Shown here one piece after another: positions 42,122 to 51,521 of a stretch of DNA of 64,000 nucleotides; the stretch's first letter is position 1, and every line of letters starts with the position of its first letter. This DNA is from Burkholderiales bacterium (lineage in GTDB: Bacteria > Pseudomonadota > Gammaproteobacteria > Burkholderiales > Burkholderiaceae_C): NCBI GenBank assembly GCA_947372225.1, contig CANBSV010000002.1:1-64000 (forward strand). Reading direction: 5' to 3'. Both the position numbers and the translations under genes were made by a program. A model generated the notes under the pieces. That model was not told the origin of the DNA, ran no database searches, and worked only from the letters and a program-made list of their open reading frames with translations.

Positions 42122-43118
42122 TGCCAAAGCGCCCGTAGACGCTTTCCTGAATGGCGCGCGCCAGCGTCATCACCTCGGAGCCGATGGCATCGCCGCGGTT
42201 GACCAGCACCAGCGCCTGCTTTTCGTAGACGCCCGCCTGACCCACGGTTTTGCCCTTCCAGCCGCAGGCATCGATCATCCAGCCGGCGGCCAGCTTCACG
42301 CTGCCATCGGGCATCGGGTAGTGAACGATTTCGGGGTCGCGGCCGATGATGTCGCGGCACTGTTCCGGCGTGACCACCGGATTCTTGAAGAAGCTGCCGG
42401 CGTTGCCGATGAGCGCCGGATCGGGCAGCTTGGCGCGACGGATGTCGATCACCCAGCCGGCCACCTGCTGCGCCGTGGGTTGCGCAGCGGGGTCGGTCGA
42501 TCGCAGCTCGGCGAGCTTGCGTTCGAGCTCCAGATAGCCCAGCACCGGCTGCCACGGACGCGGCAGCCGAAAGCGCACCCGGGTGATCACCACCAGCCCG
42601 GCCAACGACTGCTTGAACACGCTGTCACGGTAGCCGAAGGCGCAGCGCTCGCGTCCGAGCGTCACCGTCAGTCCGGTGCGCAGATCGACCGCATCGAGCG
42701 ACTCGAAGCGGTCTTGCAGCTCGATGCCATAAGCGCCGATGTTTTGCACCGGCGAGGCGCCCACGGTGCCCGGGATCAGCGCCAGGTTCTCCAGGCCGGG
42801 GTAGCCCTGCGCCAGCGACCACATCACCAGGCCGTGCCAGGATTCGCCGGCACCGGCTTCGACGATCCAGGCATCGTCGCGCTGCTCGATCAGCCGAAGC
42901 CCCGGCACCTCGACCTTGAGCACCACGTGCGGCATGTCGTGCGTGAGGATGATGTTGCTGCCACCGCCCAGCACGAACTTGGGCGCGCGGCCCAGCGTGG
43001 GATGATCGACCACGCGCCGCACATCGGCGTCGCTGGCAATGCGCACCAGCGTGTGCGCCACGGCCGGCAAGCCGAAGCTGTTGTAAGGGCGAAGGCTCAC
43101 GCCCGACTCGATGTGCAT
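42090..43118 (-). CDS. murB: UDP-N-acetylenolpyruvoylglucosamine reductase
   Basis: A 342-residue flavoprotein that reduces UDP-GlcNAc-enolpyruvate to UDP-MurNAc in peptidoglycan synthesis. FAD-binding motifs are FVLGGGSNIILTHD and LALIPGTVGASPVQNIGAYGIE. The catalytic serine lies in LIGNAGSFFKNPVV and the acid Glu near the C-terminus (ALVLVNRGDAIGSEVM). The length and layout fit the type I enzyme (E. coli-like). The ATG at 43118 (MHIESGVSLRPYNSFG) is preferred over upstream codons. It diverges from the YajQ gene across 56 nt. Confidence 0.95.
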   Translation of the reverse strand: MHIESGVSLRPYNSFGLPAVAHTLVRIASDADVRRVVDHPTLGRAPKFVLGGGSNIILTHDMPHVVLKVEVPGLRLIEQRDDAWIVEAGAGESWHGLVMWSLAQGYPGLENLALIPGTVGASPVQNIGAYGIELQDRFESLDAVDLRTGLTVTLGRERCAFGYRDSVFKQSLAGLVVITRVRFRLPRPWQPVLGYLELERKLAELRSTDPAAQPTAQQVAGWVIDIRRAKLPDPALIGNAGSFFKNPVVTPEQCRDIIGRDPEIVHYPMPDGSVKLAAGWMIDACGWKGKTVGQAGVYEKQALVLVNRGDAIGSEVMTLARAIQESVYGRFGIRLEIEPVVV

Positions 43119-43174
43119 GGCAGAATTTTCGTTGATTGCCGCCCTCACCGGCCCCTCTTTCAAGGCCCCCGACC

Positions 43175-43663
43175 ATGCCCAGTTTTGACACCGTTCTCGA
43201 ACCCGATCTCGTTGAAGTGCGCAACGCCATCGACCAGGCCTCCAAGGAAATTGGCACCCGCTTCGATTTCAAGGGCTCGTCGTCAAAGGTCGAGTTGAAG
43301 GACAAGGAGCTCACCGTGTGGGCTGACAGCAATTTCCAGATCGATCAGGTGATGGACATCGTGCTGGCCAAGCTGACCAAGCGCAACGTGGATGTGCGCT
43401 ACCTGGATCGCAGCGCCAAGGTCGAAAAGATCGGCGGCGACAAGGTCAAGCAGCTCATCGTCATCAAGACCGGCATCGACAGCGAGACCGCCAAGAAGCT
43501 GCAAACGCTGGTCAAGCAAAGCAAGCTCAAGGTGCAAGCGGCCATCCAGGGCGACACGGTGCGCGTCACCGGCGCCAAGCGCGATGACCTGCAAGCGGCC
43601 ATGGCCATGATCCGCAAGGACCTGGCCGACGCGCCGCTGTCGTTCAACAACTTCCGCGATTGA
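43175..43663 (+). CDS. YajQ-family nucleotide-binding protein
   Basis: A 162-residue protein. It starts MPSFDTVLEPDLVEVRNAID and carries the family signature FDFKGSSSKVELKDKELTVWAD with two ferredoxin-like repeats. YajQ proteins bind nucleotides, including c-di-GMP in some species, and RNA; the exact ligand here is not known. The start is the ATG at 43175. It is followed directly by the aspartic protease gene, 5 nt after the stop. Confidence 0.93.
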   Translation: MPSFDTVLEPDLVEVRNAIDQASKEIGTRFDFKGSSSKVELKDKELTVWADSNFQIDQVMDIVLAKLTKRNVDVRYLDRSAKVEKIGGDKVKQLIVIKTGIDSETAKKLQTLVKQSKLKVQAAIQGDTVRVTGAKRDDLQAAMAMIRKDLADAPLSFNNFRD

Positions 43664-43668
43664 GCCCG

Positions 43669-44304
43669 ATGAAGCGCTTGCTGGCGGCACTGTTCGTCTT
43701 GGCCTGCGGCACCGCCTGCGCTCAAAGCGTATCGTTCAGCGGCCACATGGGTGACAAGGCGCTGTTGGTGATCGACGGCGCACCGCGCACGCTGGCCGTG
43801 GGCGCCAGCCAGTCTGGCGTGCGACTGGTCAGCGTGACGGCCAGCGCAGCAGTGATCGAAGTCGGCGGCAAGCAGCAAACGCTGGGGCTGGGCGGCTCGC
43901 CAGTCAGCCTGGCCGGATCCAACAGCGCCGGCGGCGGCACGCAGATCGTCTTGTCGGCGGGCGACGGCGGCCACTTCGTCACCTCCGGCAGCATCAACGG
44001 CAAGGCAGTTCAGTTCATGGTCGACACCGGTGCGACCACCATCGCGCTGAGTGCGGCCGAAGCCGACCGAATCGGGCTGAAATACAAGGACGGCGAGCAC
44101 CTCACCGGCAGCACCGCCAACGGCACGGTCACCGGCTACCGTACCTCGCTGGGTGTCGTGCGCGTGGGCGACGTGCAGGTCTACAACGTCGATGCTGCGG
44201 TGCTGCCCATGCCGATGCCGCATGTGCTGCTGGGCAACAGCTTCCTGAACCGCTTCCAGATGAAGCGCGACAACGAGCGCATGACCCTGGACAAGAAGCC
44301 TTGA
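43669..44304 (+). CDS. Secreted clan AA (retropepsin-like) aspartic protease
   Basis: A 211-residue protein. The signal peptide is MKRLLAALFVLACGTACA (residues 1-18). The mature domain has an N-terminal SH3-like half, then the aspartic protease half with catalytic motif DTGAT at 119-123 (VQFMVDTGATTIALSAAEADRIGL). The matching hydrophobic-hydrophobic-glycine turn is in HVLLGNSFLNRF. There is one DTGA motif, so the active enzyme is expected to be a homodimer like retropepsin. It matches a TIGR02281-type group. The stop overlaps the RsuA-like TTG start by four bases. Confidence 0.88.
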   Translation: MKRLLAALFVLACGTACAQSVSFSGHMGDKALLVIDGAPRTLAVGASQSGVRLVSVTASAAVIEVGGKQQTLGLGGSPVSLAGSNSAGGGTQIVLSAGDGGHFVTSGSINGKAVQFMVDTGATTIALSAAEADRIGLKYKDGEHLTGSTANGTVTGYRTSLGVVRVGDVQVYNVDAAVLPMPMPHVLLGNSFLNRFQMKRDNERMTLDKKP

Positions 44305-45026
44305 AGCTGGCGCAGGTGCTGTTCTCCCAGGGCTTCGGTTCACGTCGCGAGTGCGAGGGCCTGATCCTCGGCGGCTTCGTCAGCATCGCCGGCCGCCTGG
44401 CCGATGACCCGTTTGAGGAGTTCGATCCCGAGGGCCTGGCGTTCAACGTGCGCGGCGAGTCGTGGCCATTTCGCACTCAAGCACTGATCGTGCTGAACAA
44501 GCCGGCCGGTCACGAATGCTCGCAAAAGCCCAAACATCACCCGAGCGTGTACAGCCTGTTGCCCGCGCCGCTGCGCCGGCGTGATGTGCAGGCCGTGGGC
44601 CGCCTCGACGAAGACACCACCGGCTTGCTGCTGCTCACCGACGACGGCAAGCTGATCCACCGCTGGACCTCGCCCAAGCACCACGTGCCCAAGGTCTACG
44701 AGATCGGCTGCAAGCACCCGGTCAGCGACGATCAGGTGCAGCAGTTGCTGCGTGGCGTGACGCTGGTCGACGACCCGGTTGCGGTGCGCGCGGCCGCGGC
44801 TGAAGCAACCGGCGCGTTCAACGGCCCGCAAGCTGCGGGGCTTGGCGAGTTGCACGGCTTGCGCATGACGCTCACCGAAGGCAAGTACCACCAGGTCAAG
44901 CGCATGGTGGCCGCGGTGGGCAACCGGGTCGAGGCGCTCCACCGAAGCCGCTACGGCGCGCTCGCGCTGCCGGCCGATCTGGCACCGGGACGGTGGCGCT
45001 GGATCACCCCGGCCGCCGTCGTCTGA
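44301..45026 (+). CDS. RsuA/RluB-like 16S/23S rRNA pseudouridine synthase
   Basis: A 241-residue pseudouridine synthase of the RsuA group. An N-terminal S4-like RNA-binding domain (LAQVLFSQGFGSRRECEGLILGGFVSI) is followed by the catalytic domain. The active-site aspartate is D103 in AVGRLDEDTTGLLLLTDDG. The KPAGHECSQ strand and the LTEGKYHQVKRMVAAVGNRVEALHR motif II/III region are present. The start is TTG at 44301 overlapping the upstream stop (TTGA). Whether it modifies 16S U516 (RsuA) or 23S rRNA cannot be decided from sequence alone. Confidence 0.9.
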   Translation: MKLAQVLFSQGFGSRRECEGLILGGFVSIAGRLADDPFEEFDPEGLAFNVRGESWPFRTQALIVLNKPAGHECSQKPKHHPSVYSLLPAPLRRRDVQAVGRLDEDTTGLLLLTDDGKLIHRWTSPKHHVPKVYEIGCKHPVSDDQVQQLLRGVTLVDDPVAVRAAAAEATGAFNGPQAAGLGELHGLRMTLTEGKYHQVKRMVAAVGNRVEALHRSRYGALALPADLAPGRWRWITPAAVV

Positions 45027-45092
45027 CGCCATGCGCGGCGGCGCTCTCGCCGGCTGCAGCCCATCCGCCGCCACCTCGTTCACCGCGCACCC

Positions 45093-46826
45093 ATGCTGAT
45101 CGCGACCAGACTGGCTGAGCTCAAGCGATGGCTGTGGCTGACCAACCGGCGCCGCCTGCAGCGGCGCAAGCAGGCCGCCCGGATGCCCTACGACGTCTGG
45201 TGTGCGCGCCACGACACGCTCGACGACGCGACCCTTGCCGCGCTGGATGCCCGACTGGCGAACCTGGCCGCCAAGCCACCCATCACTGTGCGTGTGGCGC
45301 TCGATGGCGCCAGCGAGCAGGCACTGGCGGCGACCTTCGCGAGCCTGCTGGCGCAGCGCTACCCCGCGTGGCGGCTGGAACTCACCGGCCAGGCCGACGG
45401 GGCGGCCACGGCCTGGGTCCAGGCCACCGCGGCCACCGATGCGCGCGTGTCCGTCGGCGCGTCGGCTTGCGTCGAGGGAGCTGCGACCTGGCTGGTGCCG
45501 GCCACCGCCGGTGACGTCTGGCGAGCGCACGCCTTGTTGCTGCTGGCCGAAGCAGCGGTGCGCTCGCCCGCAGCGCAACTCGTGTACGCCGACCACGACC
45601 GCATCGATGCCCACGGCCGACGCTGCGACCCGGCATTCCTGTGCGACTGGAACCCCGAGCTGCTGCTGGCGGGCGACTGTGTCGGCCCGGCCGCGATGTG
45701 GCGCGCCGCTCGGCTCAAACCCGTGCTGGCGGCCGGGGTGCGCGGGGCACACGATCTGGTACTGCGGGCCAGCTGCGGCCTCAAAGCCGAGGAGGTGGTG
45801 CACGTGCCGAATGTGCTGGTGCACCGTTCCTCTGAGGCGACCGATGCCGACGCCATCGCCGTCGCAGCCCATCTCGATCGCCTGGGCCGGCGTGGCAGCG
45901 CGGAGCTCACGCCTGCCGGCGTGCGGGTGCGCTTCGCACTGCCCGATCCGGCGCCGCGGGTGAGCATCGTCATCCCCACGCGCAACCAGCTCGAGCTGCT
46001 GCGCCGATGCATCGACAGCGTCCACTCGCTCACCGATTACCCCGACTTCGAAATCGTCGTGGTCGACAACGGCTCCGATGAGCCGGCCTGCCTGCGCTAT
46101 CTGCAAGACCTCTGCGCGACACCGGGCGTGCGCGTGCTGCGCGACGAGCGGCCCTTCAACTACGCCGAACTCAACAACGCTGCGGTGGCGCAGTGCAGCG
46201 GCGATTTCATCGCGCTGCTCAACAACGACATCGAGGTCACCGAAGGCGGCTGGCTGCGCGAGATGGTCAGCCTGACTGCGTTGCCAGCCACCGGTGCCGT
46301 GGGCGCGCGGCTGCTCTATGGCGACCGCAGCGTGCAGCACGCCGGGGTGTTCCTCGGCCTGGGCGGCGGCGCAGGTCACGGCCACAAGGGGCTGGGCGAG
46401 TTCGACGGCGGGTACCTCGGCCGCGCGCTGCAACTGCAAGCCCTGAGCGCGGTGACCGCCGCTTGCCTCGTCGTGCGGCGCACTCATTACGACGCCGTGG
46501 GCGGGCTCGACGCGGCGGCCTTCGCCGTGGCCTTCAACGATGTCGACTTCTGCCTGCGATTGAGCGCTCGGGGGCTGCGCAACCTGTACACGCCGCACGC
46601 CGTGCTGCTGCACCACGAATCGGTCACTCGCGGGCGTGACAGCAACGCCGCACGTCGGGAGCGCTTCGAGTCGGAGCGCGCGACATTCATCGCCCGTTGG
46701 GGCCACCTGATGGACCGCGACCCGGCCTACAACCCCAACCTCACGCTGCGTTCGGAAGATTTCGGTTTGGCCGACCCGCCACGGGTGTCCTTGCTGCGTC
46801 CTTGGCAGCCCGATGAGCAGCCATGA
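45093..46826 (+). CDS. Two-domain family 2 glycosyltransferase with decayed N-terminal domain
   Basis: A 577-residue cytoplasmic protein. The second half (about 289-577) is an intact GT-A fold: VSIVIPTRNQLELLRRC, DNGSD at 325-329 (IVVVDNGSDEP), NND at 377-379 (FIALLNNDIEV) and the ED-like AFNDVDFCLRL. The first half (about 60-285) aligns in layout with the usual first GT2 domain (LVYADHDRIDAHGRRCDPAFLCDWNPELLLAGD) but lacks the DDxS and the DxD motifs, so it is likely inactive. It is probably a rhamnosyl- or glycosyltransferase of O-antigen or polysaccharide assembly. No other sugar genes are clustered. Confidence 0.85.
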   Translation: MLIATRLAELKRWLWLTNRRRLQRRKQAARMPYDVWCARHDTLDDATLAALDARLANLAAKPPITVRVALDGASEQALAATFASLLAQRYPAWRLELTGQADGAATAWVQATAATDARVSVGASACVEGAATWLVPATAGDVWRAHALLLLAEAAVRSPAAQLVYADHDRIDAHGRRCDPAFLCDWNPELLLAGDCVGPAAMWRAARLKPVLAAGVRGAHDLVLRASCGLKAEEVVHVPNVLVHRSSEATDADAIAVAAHLDRLGRRGSAELTPAGVRVRFALPDPAPRVSIVIPTRNQLELLRRCIDSVHSLTDYPDFEIVVVDNGSDEPACLRYLQDLCATPGVRVLRDERPFNYAELNNAAVAQCSGDFIALLNNDIEVTEGGWLREMVSLTALPATGAVGARLLYGDRSVQHAGVFLGLGGGAGHGHKGLGEFDGGYLGRALQLQALSAVTAACLVVRRTHYDAVGGLDAAAFAVAFNDVDFCLRLSARGLRNLYTPHAVLLHHESVTRGRDSNAARRERFESERATFIARWGHLMDRDPAYNPNLTLRSEDFGLADPPRVSLLRPWQPDEQP

Positions 46827-46894
46827 CCGGCCGGTGTGCATCTGCATGAGGCCGGCGTCGAATCGCACCGATCGCTCGCCGGGATAATCAAGCC

Positions 46895-47890
46895 ATGCGC
46901 GTCCTTCGCGGTTTTCACCATCTCGGCCAGCGTGCCGGCAGCCTGTCCGGATGCGCCCTCACCATCGGCAACTTCGACGGCGTGCACCGCGGCCATCAGG
47001 CGATGCTCGCTCTGCTGCGCAACGAGGCTCAGCACCGCAGCCTGCCCAGTTGCGTGCTGACCTTTGAGCCGCACCCGCGCGACCACTTCGCCGCGCGTGC
47101 GGGGCAGCCGGATCTGGCACCGGCGCGTATCTCGACGCTGCGCGACAAGCTCGGTGAGCTCGCACGCTGCGGCATCGATCAGGCCATCGTCGTGCCATTC
47201 AACGACCGGTTTGCCTCGCTCACGCCGCAAGGCTTCATCGATGACGTGCTGGTGGCGGGTCTGCGTGCGCGCTACGTGCTGGTGGGCGACGATTTCTGTT
47301 TCGGCGCCAAGCGTGCGGGCGACTACGCGATGCTCGACGCAGCGGGGCAGGCCCAGCCGCCAGGCCATCGCTTCGACGTGGCGCGCATGCTGAGCTACGA
47401 GGTGCGCGGGCTGCGCGTATCGAGTTCGGCGGTGCGCGAAGCGCTGGCCGTCGGCGACATGACGCAGGTCGCGGCGCTGCTGGGTCGGCCCTACAGCATC
47501 AGCGGCCACGTGGTGCATGGGCGCAAGTTGGGCCGCGAACTCGGCTTTCGCACGCTCAACCTGCGCTTTACGCACGCGCGCGCCGCCGCCATGGGCATCT
47601 TCGTCGTTCGGGTTCACGGCCTCAACGGCGCGACGCCGCTCACCGGCGTGGCCAGCCTGGGCGTGCGGCCCACGGTTGAGGACGCGGGGCGGGTGCTGCT
47701 CGAGACCCACTGCTTCGACTGGCCCGATGCGCTGGGCGCCGAAGGCGGCTACGGCCGCTGCGTGAGCGTCGAGTTGCTGCACAAATTGCACGACGAGCTG
47801 CGCTACGACTCGCTGGAAGCGCTGCGCGAGGGCATCGCGCGCGATGAAGCTGCCGCGCGAGAGTGGCTGGCCACCCAAGGCCTGGGCTGA
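46895..47890 (+). CDS. ribF: Bifunctional riboflavin kinase / FAD synthetase
   Basis: A 331-residue enzyme converting riboflavin to FMN and FAD. The N-terminal FAD synthetase domain has the nucleotidyl-transferase motif GNFDGVHRGHQAML and a later EVRGLRVSSSAVREAL. The C-terminal riboflavin kinase domain has GRELGFRTLNL, GVASLGVRPTV and LETHCFDWP. It is preceded by GGATAATC, a possible -10 just ahead of the ATG. It starts the ribF-ileS-lspA unit. Confidence 0.96.
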   Translation: MRVLRGFHHLGQRAGSLSGCALTIGNFDGVHRGHQAMLALLRNEAQHRSLPSCVLTFEPHPRDHFAARAGQPDLAPARISTLRDKLGELARCGIDQAIVVPFNDRFASLTPQGFIDDVLVAGLRARYVLVGDDFCFGAKRAGDYAMLDAAGQAQPPGHRFDVARMLSYEVRGLRVSSSAVREALAVGDMTQVAALLGRPYSISGHVVHGRKLGRELGFRTLNLRFTHARAAAMGIFVVRVHGLNGATPLTGVASLGVRPTVEDAGRVLLETHCFDWPDALGAEGGYGRCVSVELLHKLHDELRYDSLEALREGIARDEAAAREWLATQGLG

Positions 47891-48078
47891 CACGCCGCCC
47901 TCGCAACGCAGGCCGGCGACAAGGCCCCTCGGTAGAATCTTTCCAAGGGTTTCACGCATCGACTTCACTCGTCGCACAGGCACATGGGGTGCCATCCACC
48001 CTCGCCCGCCCGAGTGACTCTGCCCAGCGGTGTACCGCCCACGCGCCACCCCTGAGCGCCACCTTTCGAGATCGAAGC

Positions 48079-50958
48079 ATGTCCACCCAACCCACTCCCT
48101 CCAGCGCCGACGCCACTGCCGGACTGCGCGCCACGCTGAATCTGCCCGACACGCCGTTCCCCATGCGAGGCGACCTGCCCAAGCGCGAGCCGGCCTGGGT
48201 CCAGCAGTGGGAGCAAGCCGGCACCTACCAGCGCCTGCGCGAAGCACGCTGCGGCGCGCCGAAGTTCGTGCTGCACGACGGCCCGCCGTACGCCAATGGT
48301 CAGATCCACATCGGACACGCCGTCAACAAGGTGCTCAAGGACATGATCGTGAAGTCGCGCCAGTTGAAGGGCATGGACGCGACCTACGTGCCGGGCTGGG
48401 ACTGCCACGGCCTGCCCATCGAAAACCAGATCGAGAAAACCTTCGGGCGCAACCTGCCGCGCGCCGAGGTGCAGGCCAAGGCCCGCGCCTACGCCACCGA
48501 ACAGATCGCGCAGCAGATGGCCGACTTCAAGCGCCTGGGCGTGCTGGGCGATTGGGCGCACCCCTACCGCACGATGGACTTCGGCAACGAAGCCGGTGAG
48601 ATCCGCACGCTCAAGCGCGTGATGGAGCGCGGCCACGTGTACCGCGGCCTGAAGCCGGTGTACTGGTGCTTCGACTGCGGCTCGTCGCTGGCCGAGTTCG
48701 AGATCGAATACGCCGACAAGACCTCGCAATCGCTGGATGTGGCCTTTGCCTGTGCCGAGCCCGATCGGCTGGCTGCCGCCTTCGGCCTGCCTTCGTTGCC
48801 GCGCGAAGCCTTTGCGGTGATCTGGACCACGACCGCGTGGACGATCCCCGCCAACCAGGCGCTCAACCTCAACCCGGCACTCGACTACTCGCTGGTCGAC
48901 ACCGAACGCGGCGTGCTGCTGTTGGCCGCTGCGCGTGTCGAAGACAGCCTGCAGCGCTACGGCATCGCCGGCACGGTGCTCGCCACCGCGCTGGGCGAGC
49001 GGCTCGACGGTATCGCTTTCCGGCACCCGCTGGCGCATGTCGATGCGGCCTACGACCGCACGAGCCCCGTCTACCTGGCCGACTACGCCACCGCTGACGA
49101 TGGCACCGGTCTCGTGCACGCGGCACCGGCCTACGGCGTGGACGACTTCCGCTCGTGCATCGCCCACGGCATGGCGATCGACGACATCCGCAACCCGGTG
49201 CTCGGCAGCGGCGTGTACGACGCGAGCCTGGCGCTGTTTGGCGGCCAGCACATCTGGAAAGCCGGCCCGGTGATCATCGAAGCGCTGCGCGAGGCCGGCC
49301 GTCTGCTCGCCACCTCGACCTTCCAGCACAGCTATCCGCACTGCTGGCGCCACAAGACGCCGGTGATCTACCGCGCAGCCGCGCAGTGGTTCGTGCGCAT
49401 GGACGAGCCCACCGCCGACACCGCCGGCGTGTGCGCCACCGACCCGGCGCCGCAAACGCTGCGCCAGACCGCGTTGGCCGCCATCGACGCGACGCGTTTC
49501 TATCCCGAAAACGGCCGGGCCCGCCTGCGCGACATGATCGCCAACCGGCCCGACTGGTGCATCAGCCGCCAGCGCAACTGGGGCGTGCCGCTGCCGTTTT
49601 TCCTGCACAAGGACAGCGCCGAACTGCACCCCGACACCCTCGCACTGATGGATCGCGCCGCCGCACTCGTCGAGCAAGGCGGGGTCGAGGCCTGGTCGCA
49701 ACTCGACCCGCGCGACTGGCTGGGCGACGACGCCGCGAGCTACACCAAGAGCACCGACATCCTCGACGTGTGGTTCGACTCGGGCTCGACCTTCGCGCAC
49801 GTGCTGGGCGGCAGCCACGCCGGTGCCGGACACGGCAACGGCAGCGAGCCCGAGGCCGATCTGTACCTCGAGGGTCACGATCAGCACCGCGGCTGGTTCC
49901 ATTCATCGCTGCTGATCGCCTGCGCGACGGAGGGCCACGCGCCCTACCGCGGCTTGCTCACCCACGGTTTTGCCACCGACGGCCAGGGCCGCAAGATGAG
50001 CAAGAGCCTGGGCAACGTGGTCGCGCCGCAGTCGGTCAGCGACAAGCTCGGCGCCGAGATCGTGCGGCTGTGGGTGGCCAGCACCGACTACTCGGGCGAC
50101 CTCAACATCGACGACAAGATCCTGGCGCGAGTGGTCGACGGATACCGGCGCATCCGCAACACGCTGCGCTTCCTGCTGGCCAACACCAGCGATTTCGATG
50201 CCGCCACCGATGCCGTGCCGCTGGCCGATCTGCTCGAAGTCGACCGCTACGCGCTGGCGCGTGCAGCGCAGTTCCAGGCCGAGGTGCTCGCGCACTACGA
50301 GGTCTATGAATTCCACCCGGTGGTTGCCAAGCTGCAGGTCTATTGCAGTGAGGACCTGGGCTCGTTCTACCTCGATGTGCTCAAGGACCGGCTGTACACC
50401 ACCGCGCCCAAGAGCCTGGCGCGGCGCAGCGCACAGACCGCGCTGTGGCACCTCACGCACGCCATGTTGCGCTGGATGGCACCGTTCCTCAGCTTCACCG
50501 CCGAGGAAGCCTGGCAGGTGTTCGCGCCCGGTCAGTCGCCCTCGATCTTCATCGAGACCTTCAGCGAGGTCGATGCGTGGGCCGATGCCGAGCTGCTGGC
50601 CAAGTGGAGCCGCATCCGCGAGATCCGCGACCTGGCCAACAAGCAGATCGAATCGGTGCGCGCAGCCGGGCAGCTGGGCTCGTCGCTGCAAGCCACGCTC
50701 GCCATCACCGCCAACGCGGCCGACCACGCGCTGCTCGCATCGCTGGGCGACGCCCTGAAGTTCGTGACCATCACATCCGAGGCCACGCTGTCGGCGGGCG
50801 ATGAGCTGTCGATCGTGGTGGCGCCGTCAACGGCCGCGAAGTGCGAGCGCTGCTGGCACTACCGGGGCGACGTCGGTCACGATGCGGCACACCCCACCAT
50901 CTGTTCGCGTTGCACCAGCAACCTGCACGGCGACGGCGAAGTCCGCCGCGTGGCCTGA
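48079..50958 (+). CDS. ileS: Isoleucine--tRNA ligase
   Basis: A 959-residue class Ia synthetase. The ATP-binding HIGH motif is in GQIHIGHAVNKVLKD, and KMSKS is in GRKMSKSLGNVV. The editing domain (TTTAWTIPANQALNL) lies between. The C-terminal zinc site is in CERCWHYRGDVGHDAAHPTICSRC. The ATG at 48079 (MSTQPTPSS) is chosen; the frame stays open for 72 further codons into ribF, but those are unrelated to the family. A possible -10 (TAGAAT at 47933) lies in the 188-nt gap after ribF. lspA begins 3 nt after the stop. Confidence 0.97.
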   Translation: MSTQPTPSSADATAGLRATLNLPDTPFPMRGDLPKREPAWVQQWEQAGTYQRLREARCGAPKFVLHDGPPYANGQIHIGHAVNKVLKDMIVKSRQLKGMDATYVPGWDCHGLPIENQIEKTFGRNLPRAEVQAKARAYATEQIAQQMADFKRLGVLGDWAHPYRTMDFGNEAGEIRTLKRVMERGHVYRGLKPVYWCFDCGSSLAEFEIEYADKTSQSLDVAFACAEPDRLAAAFGLPSLPREAFAVIWTTTAWTIPANQALNLNPALDYSLVDTERGVLLLAAARVEDSLQRYGIAGTVLATALGERLDGIAFRHPLAHVDAAYDRTSPVYLADYATADDGTGLVHAAPAYGVDDFRSCIAHGMAIDDIRNPVLGSGVYDASLALFGGQHIWKAGPVIIEALREAGRLLATSTFQHSYPHCWRHKTPVIYRAAAQWFVRMDEPTADTAGVCATDPAPQTLRQTALAAIDATRFYPENGRARLRDMIANRPDWCISRQRNWGVPLPFFLHKDSAELHPDTLALMDRAAALVEQGGVEAWSQLDPRDWLGDDAASYTKSTDILDVWFDSGSTFAHVLGGSHAGAGHGNGSEPEADLYLEGHDQHRGWFHSSLLIACATEGHAPYRGLLTHGFATDGQGRKMSKSLGNVVAPQSVSDKLGAEIVRLWVASTDYSGDLNIDDKILARVVDGYRRIRNTLRFLLANTSDFDAATDAVPLADLLEVDRYALARAAQFQAEVLAHYEVYEFHPVVAKLQVYCSEDLGSFYLDVLKDRLYTTAPKSLARRSAQTALWHLTHAMLRWMAPFLSFTAEEAWQVFAPGQSPSIFIETFSEVDAWADAELLAKWSRIREIRDLANKQIESVRAAGQLGSSLQATLAITANAADHALLASLGDALKFVTITSEATLSAGDELSIVVAPSTAAKCERCWHYRGDVGHDAAHPTICSRCTSNLHGDGEVRRVA

Positions 50959-50961
50959 GCC

Positions 50962-51489
50962 ATGGCACGCGGCAGGTCTTCGTCGTCATCGCGAAGCGAC
51001 GGCCTGTGGCTGTGGCTGGGCCTCGCGGTGCTGGTGCTGCTGGCCGATCAGCTCAGCAAGACGCTGATCCTGGGCAGTTTCGCGCTCGGCGGCAGCCACA
51101 CCGTCACCTCGTTTTTCAACGTCGTGCGGGTGCACAACACCGGCGCGGCGTTCAGCTTTCTGGCCGGCGCCTCGGGCTGGCAGCGCTGGTTCTTCGTCGC
51201 GCTGGGGCTGGGTGCCGCAGGGGCCATCGTGTGGATGCTCAAGCGCCATGGCGGCCAACGGCTGTTCAGCTTCGCGCTGGCGATGGTGCTTGGCGGCGCG
51301 GTGGGCAACGCGATCGACCGGCTGCTGCACGGCTACGTGATCGACTTCCTGCAGTTTCACTGGGGATGGCTCGCGCCACTGTTTGCCGGCGGCTACTTTC
51401 CCAGCTTCAACCTGGCCGACAGCGCCATCACGCTGGGTGCGGCCTGCCTCATCCTTGACGAACTGTTGCGGGTGCGGCGCTCGAACTGA
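50962..51489 (+). CDS. lspA: Lipoprotein signal peptidase (signal peptidase II)
   Basis: A 175-residue, four-helix membrane aspartic peptidase that removes signal peptides from diacylglyceryl-prolipoproteins. The catalytic aspartates are D119 (GNAIDRLLHGYVIDF) and D153 (FNLADSAITLG). The conserved ADQLSK (residues 28-33) and VRVHNTGAAFSF are present. The gene is preceded by ileS with a 3-nt gap; this ribF-ileS-lspA order is conserved in many proteobacteria. Confidence 0.96.
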   Translation: MARGRSSSSSRSDGLWLWLGLAVLVLLADQLSKTLILGSFALGGSHTVTSFFNVVRVHNTGAAFSFLAGASGWQRWFFVALGLGAAGAIVWMLKRHGGQRLFSFALAMVLGGAVGNAIDRLLHGYVIDFLQFHWGWLAPLFAGGYFPSFNLADSAITLGAACLILDELLRVRRSN

Positions 51490-51492
51490 GCC

Positions 51493-51521
51493 TTGCCAAG
51501 GAATGAAACATATCGTATAAA
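51493..51521 (+). promoter_or_regulatory. Sigma-70-type promoter for the Ala/Lys/Pro-rich protein
   Basis: TTGCCA (51493-51498) and TATAAA (51516-51521) are separated by exactly 17 nt, each matching the consensus at five of six positions. This is the best sigma-70 promoter I found in the window. The -10 box straddles the centre of the inverted repeat at 51506-51531. Confidence 0.7.

Noticed and set aside
44340..46868. An 842-codon reverse-strand frame over the pseudouridine synthase and glycosyltransferase genes
   Set aside because: The + strand genes carry recognisable catalytic motifs; this frame does not.
47863..48078. An N-terminal extension of ileS into the ribF gene
   Set aside because: The frame is open but the residues have no family match; IleS normally starts around MSTQPTPSS and the spacer contains a possible promoter.
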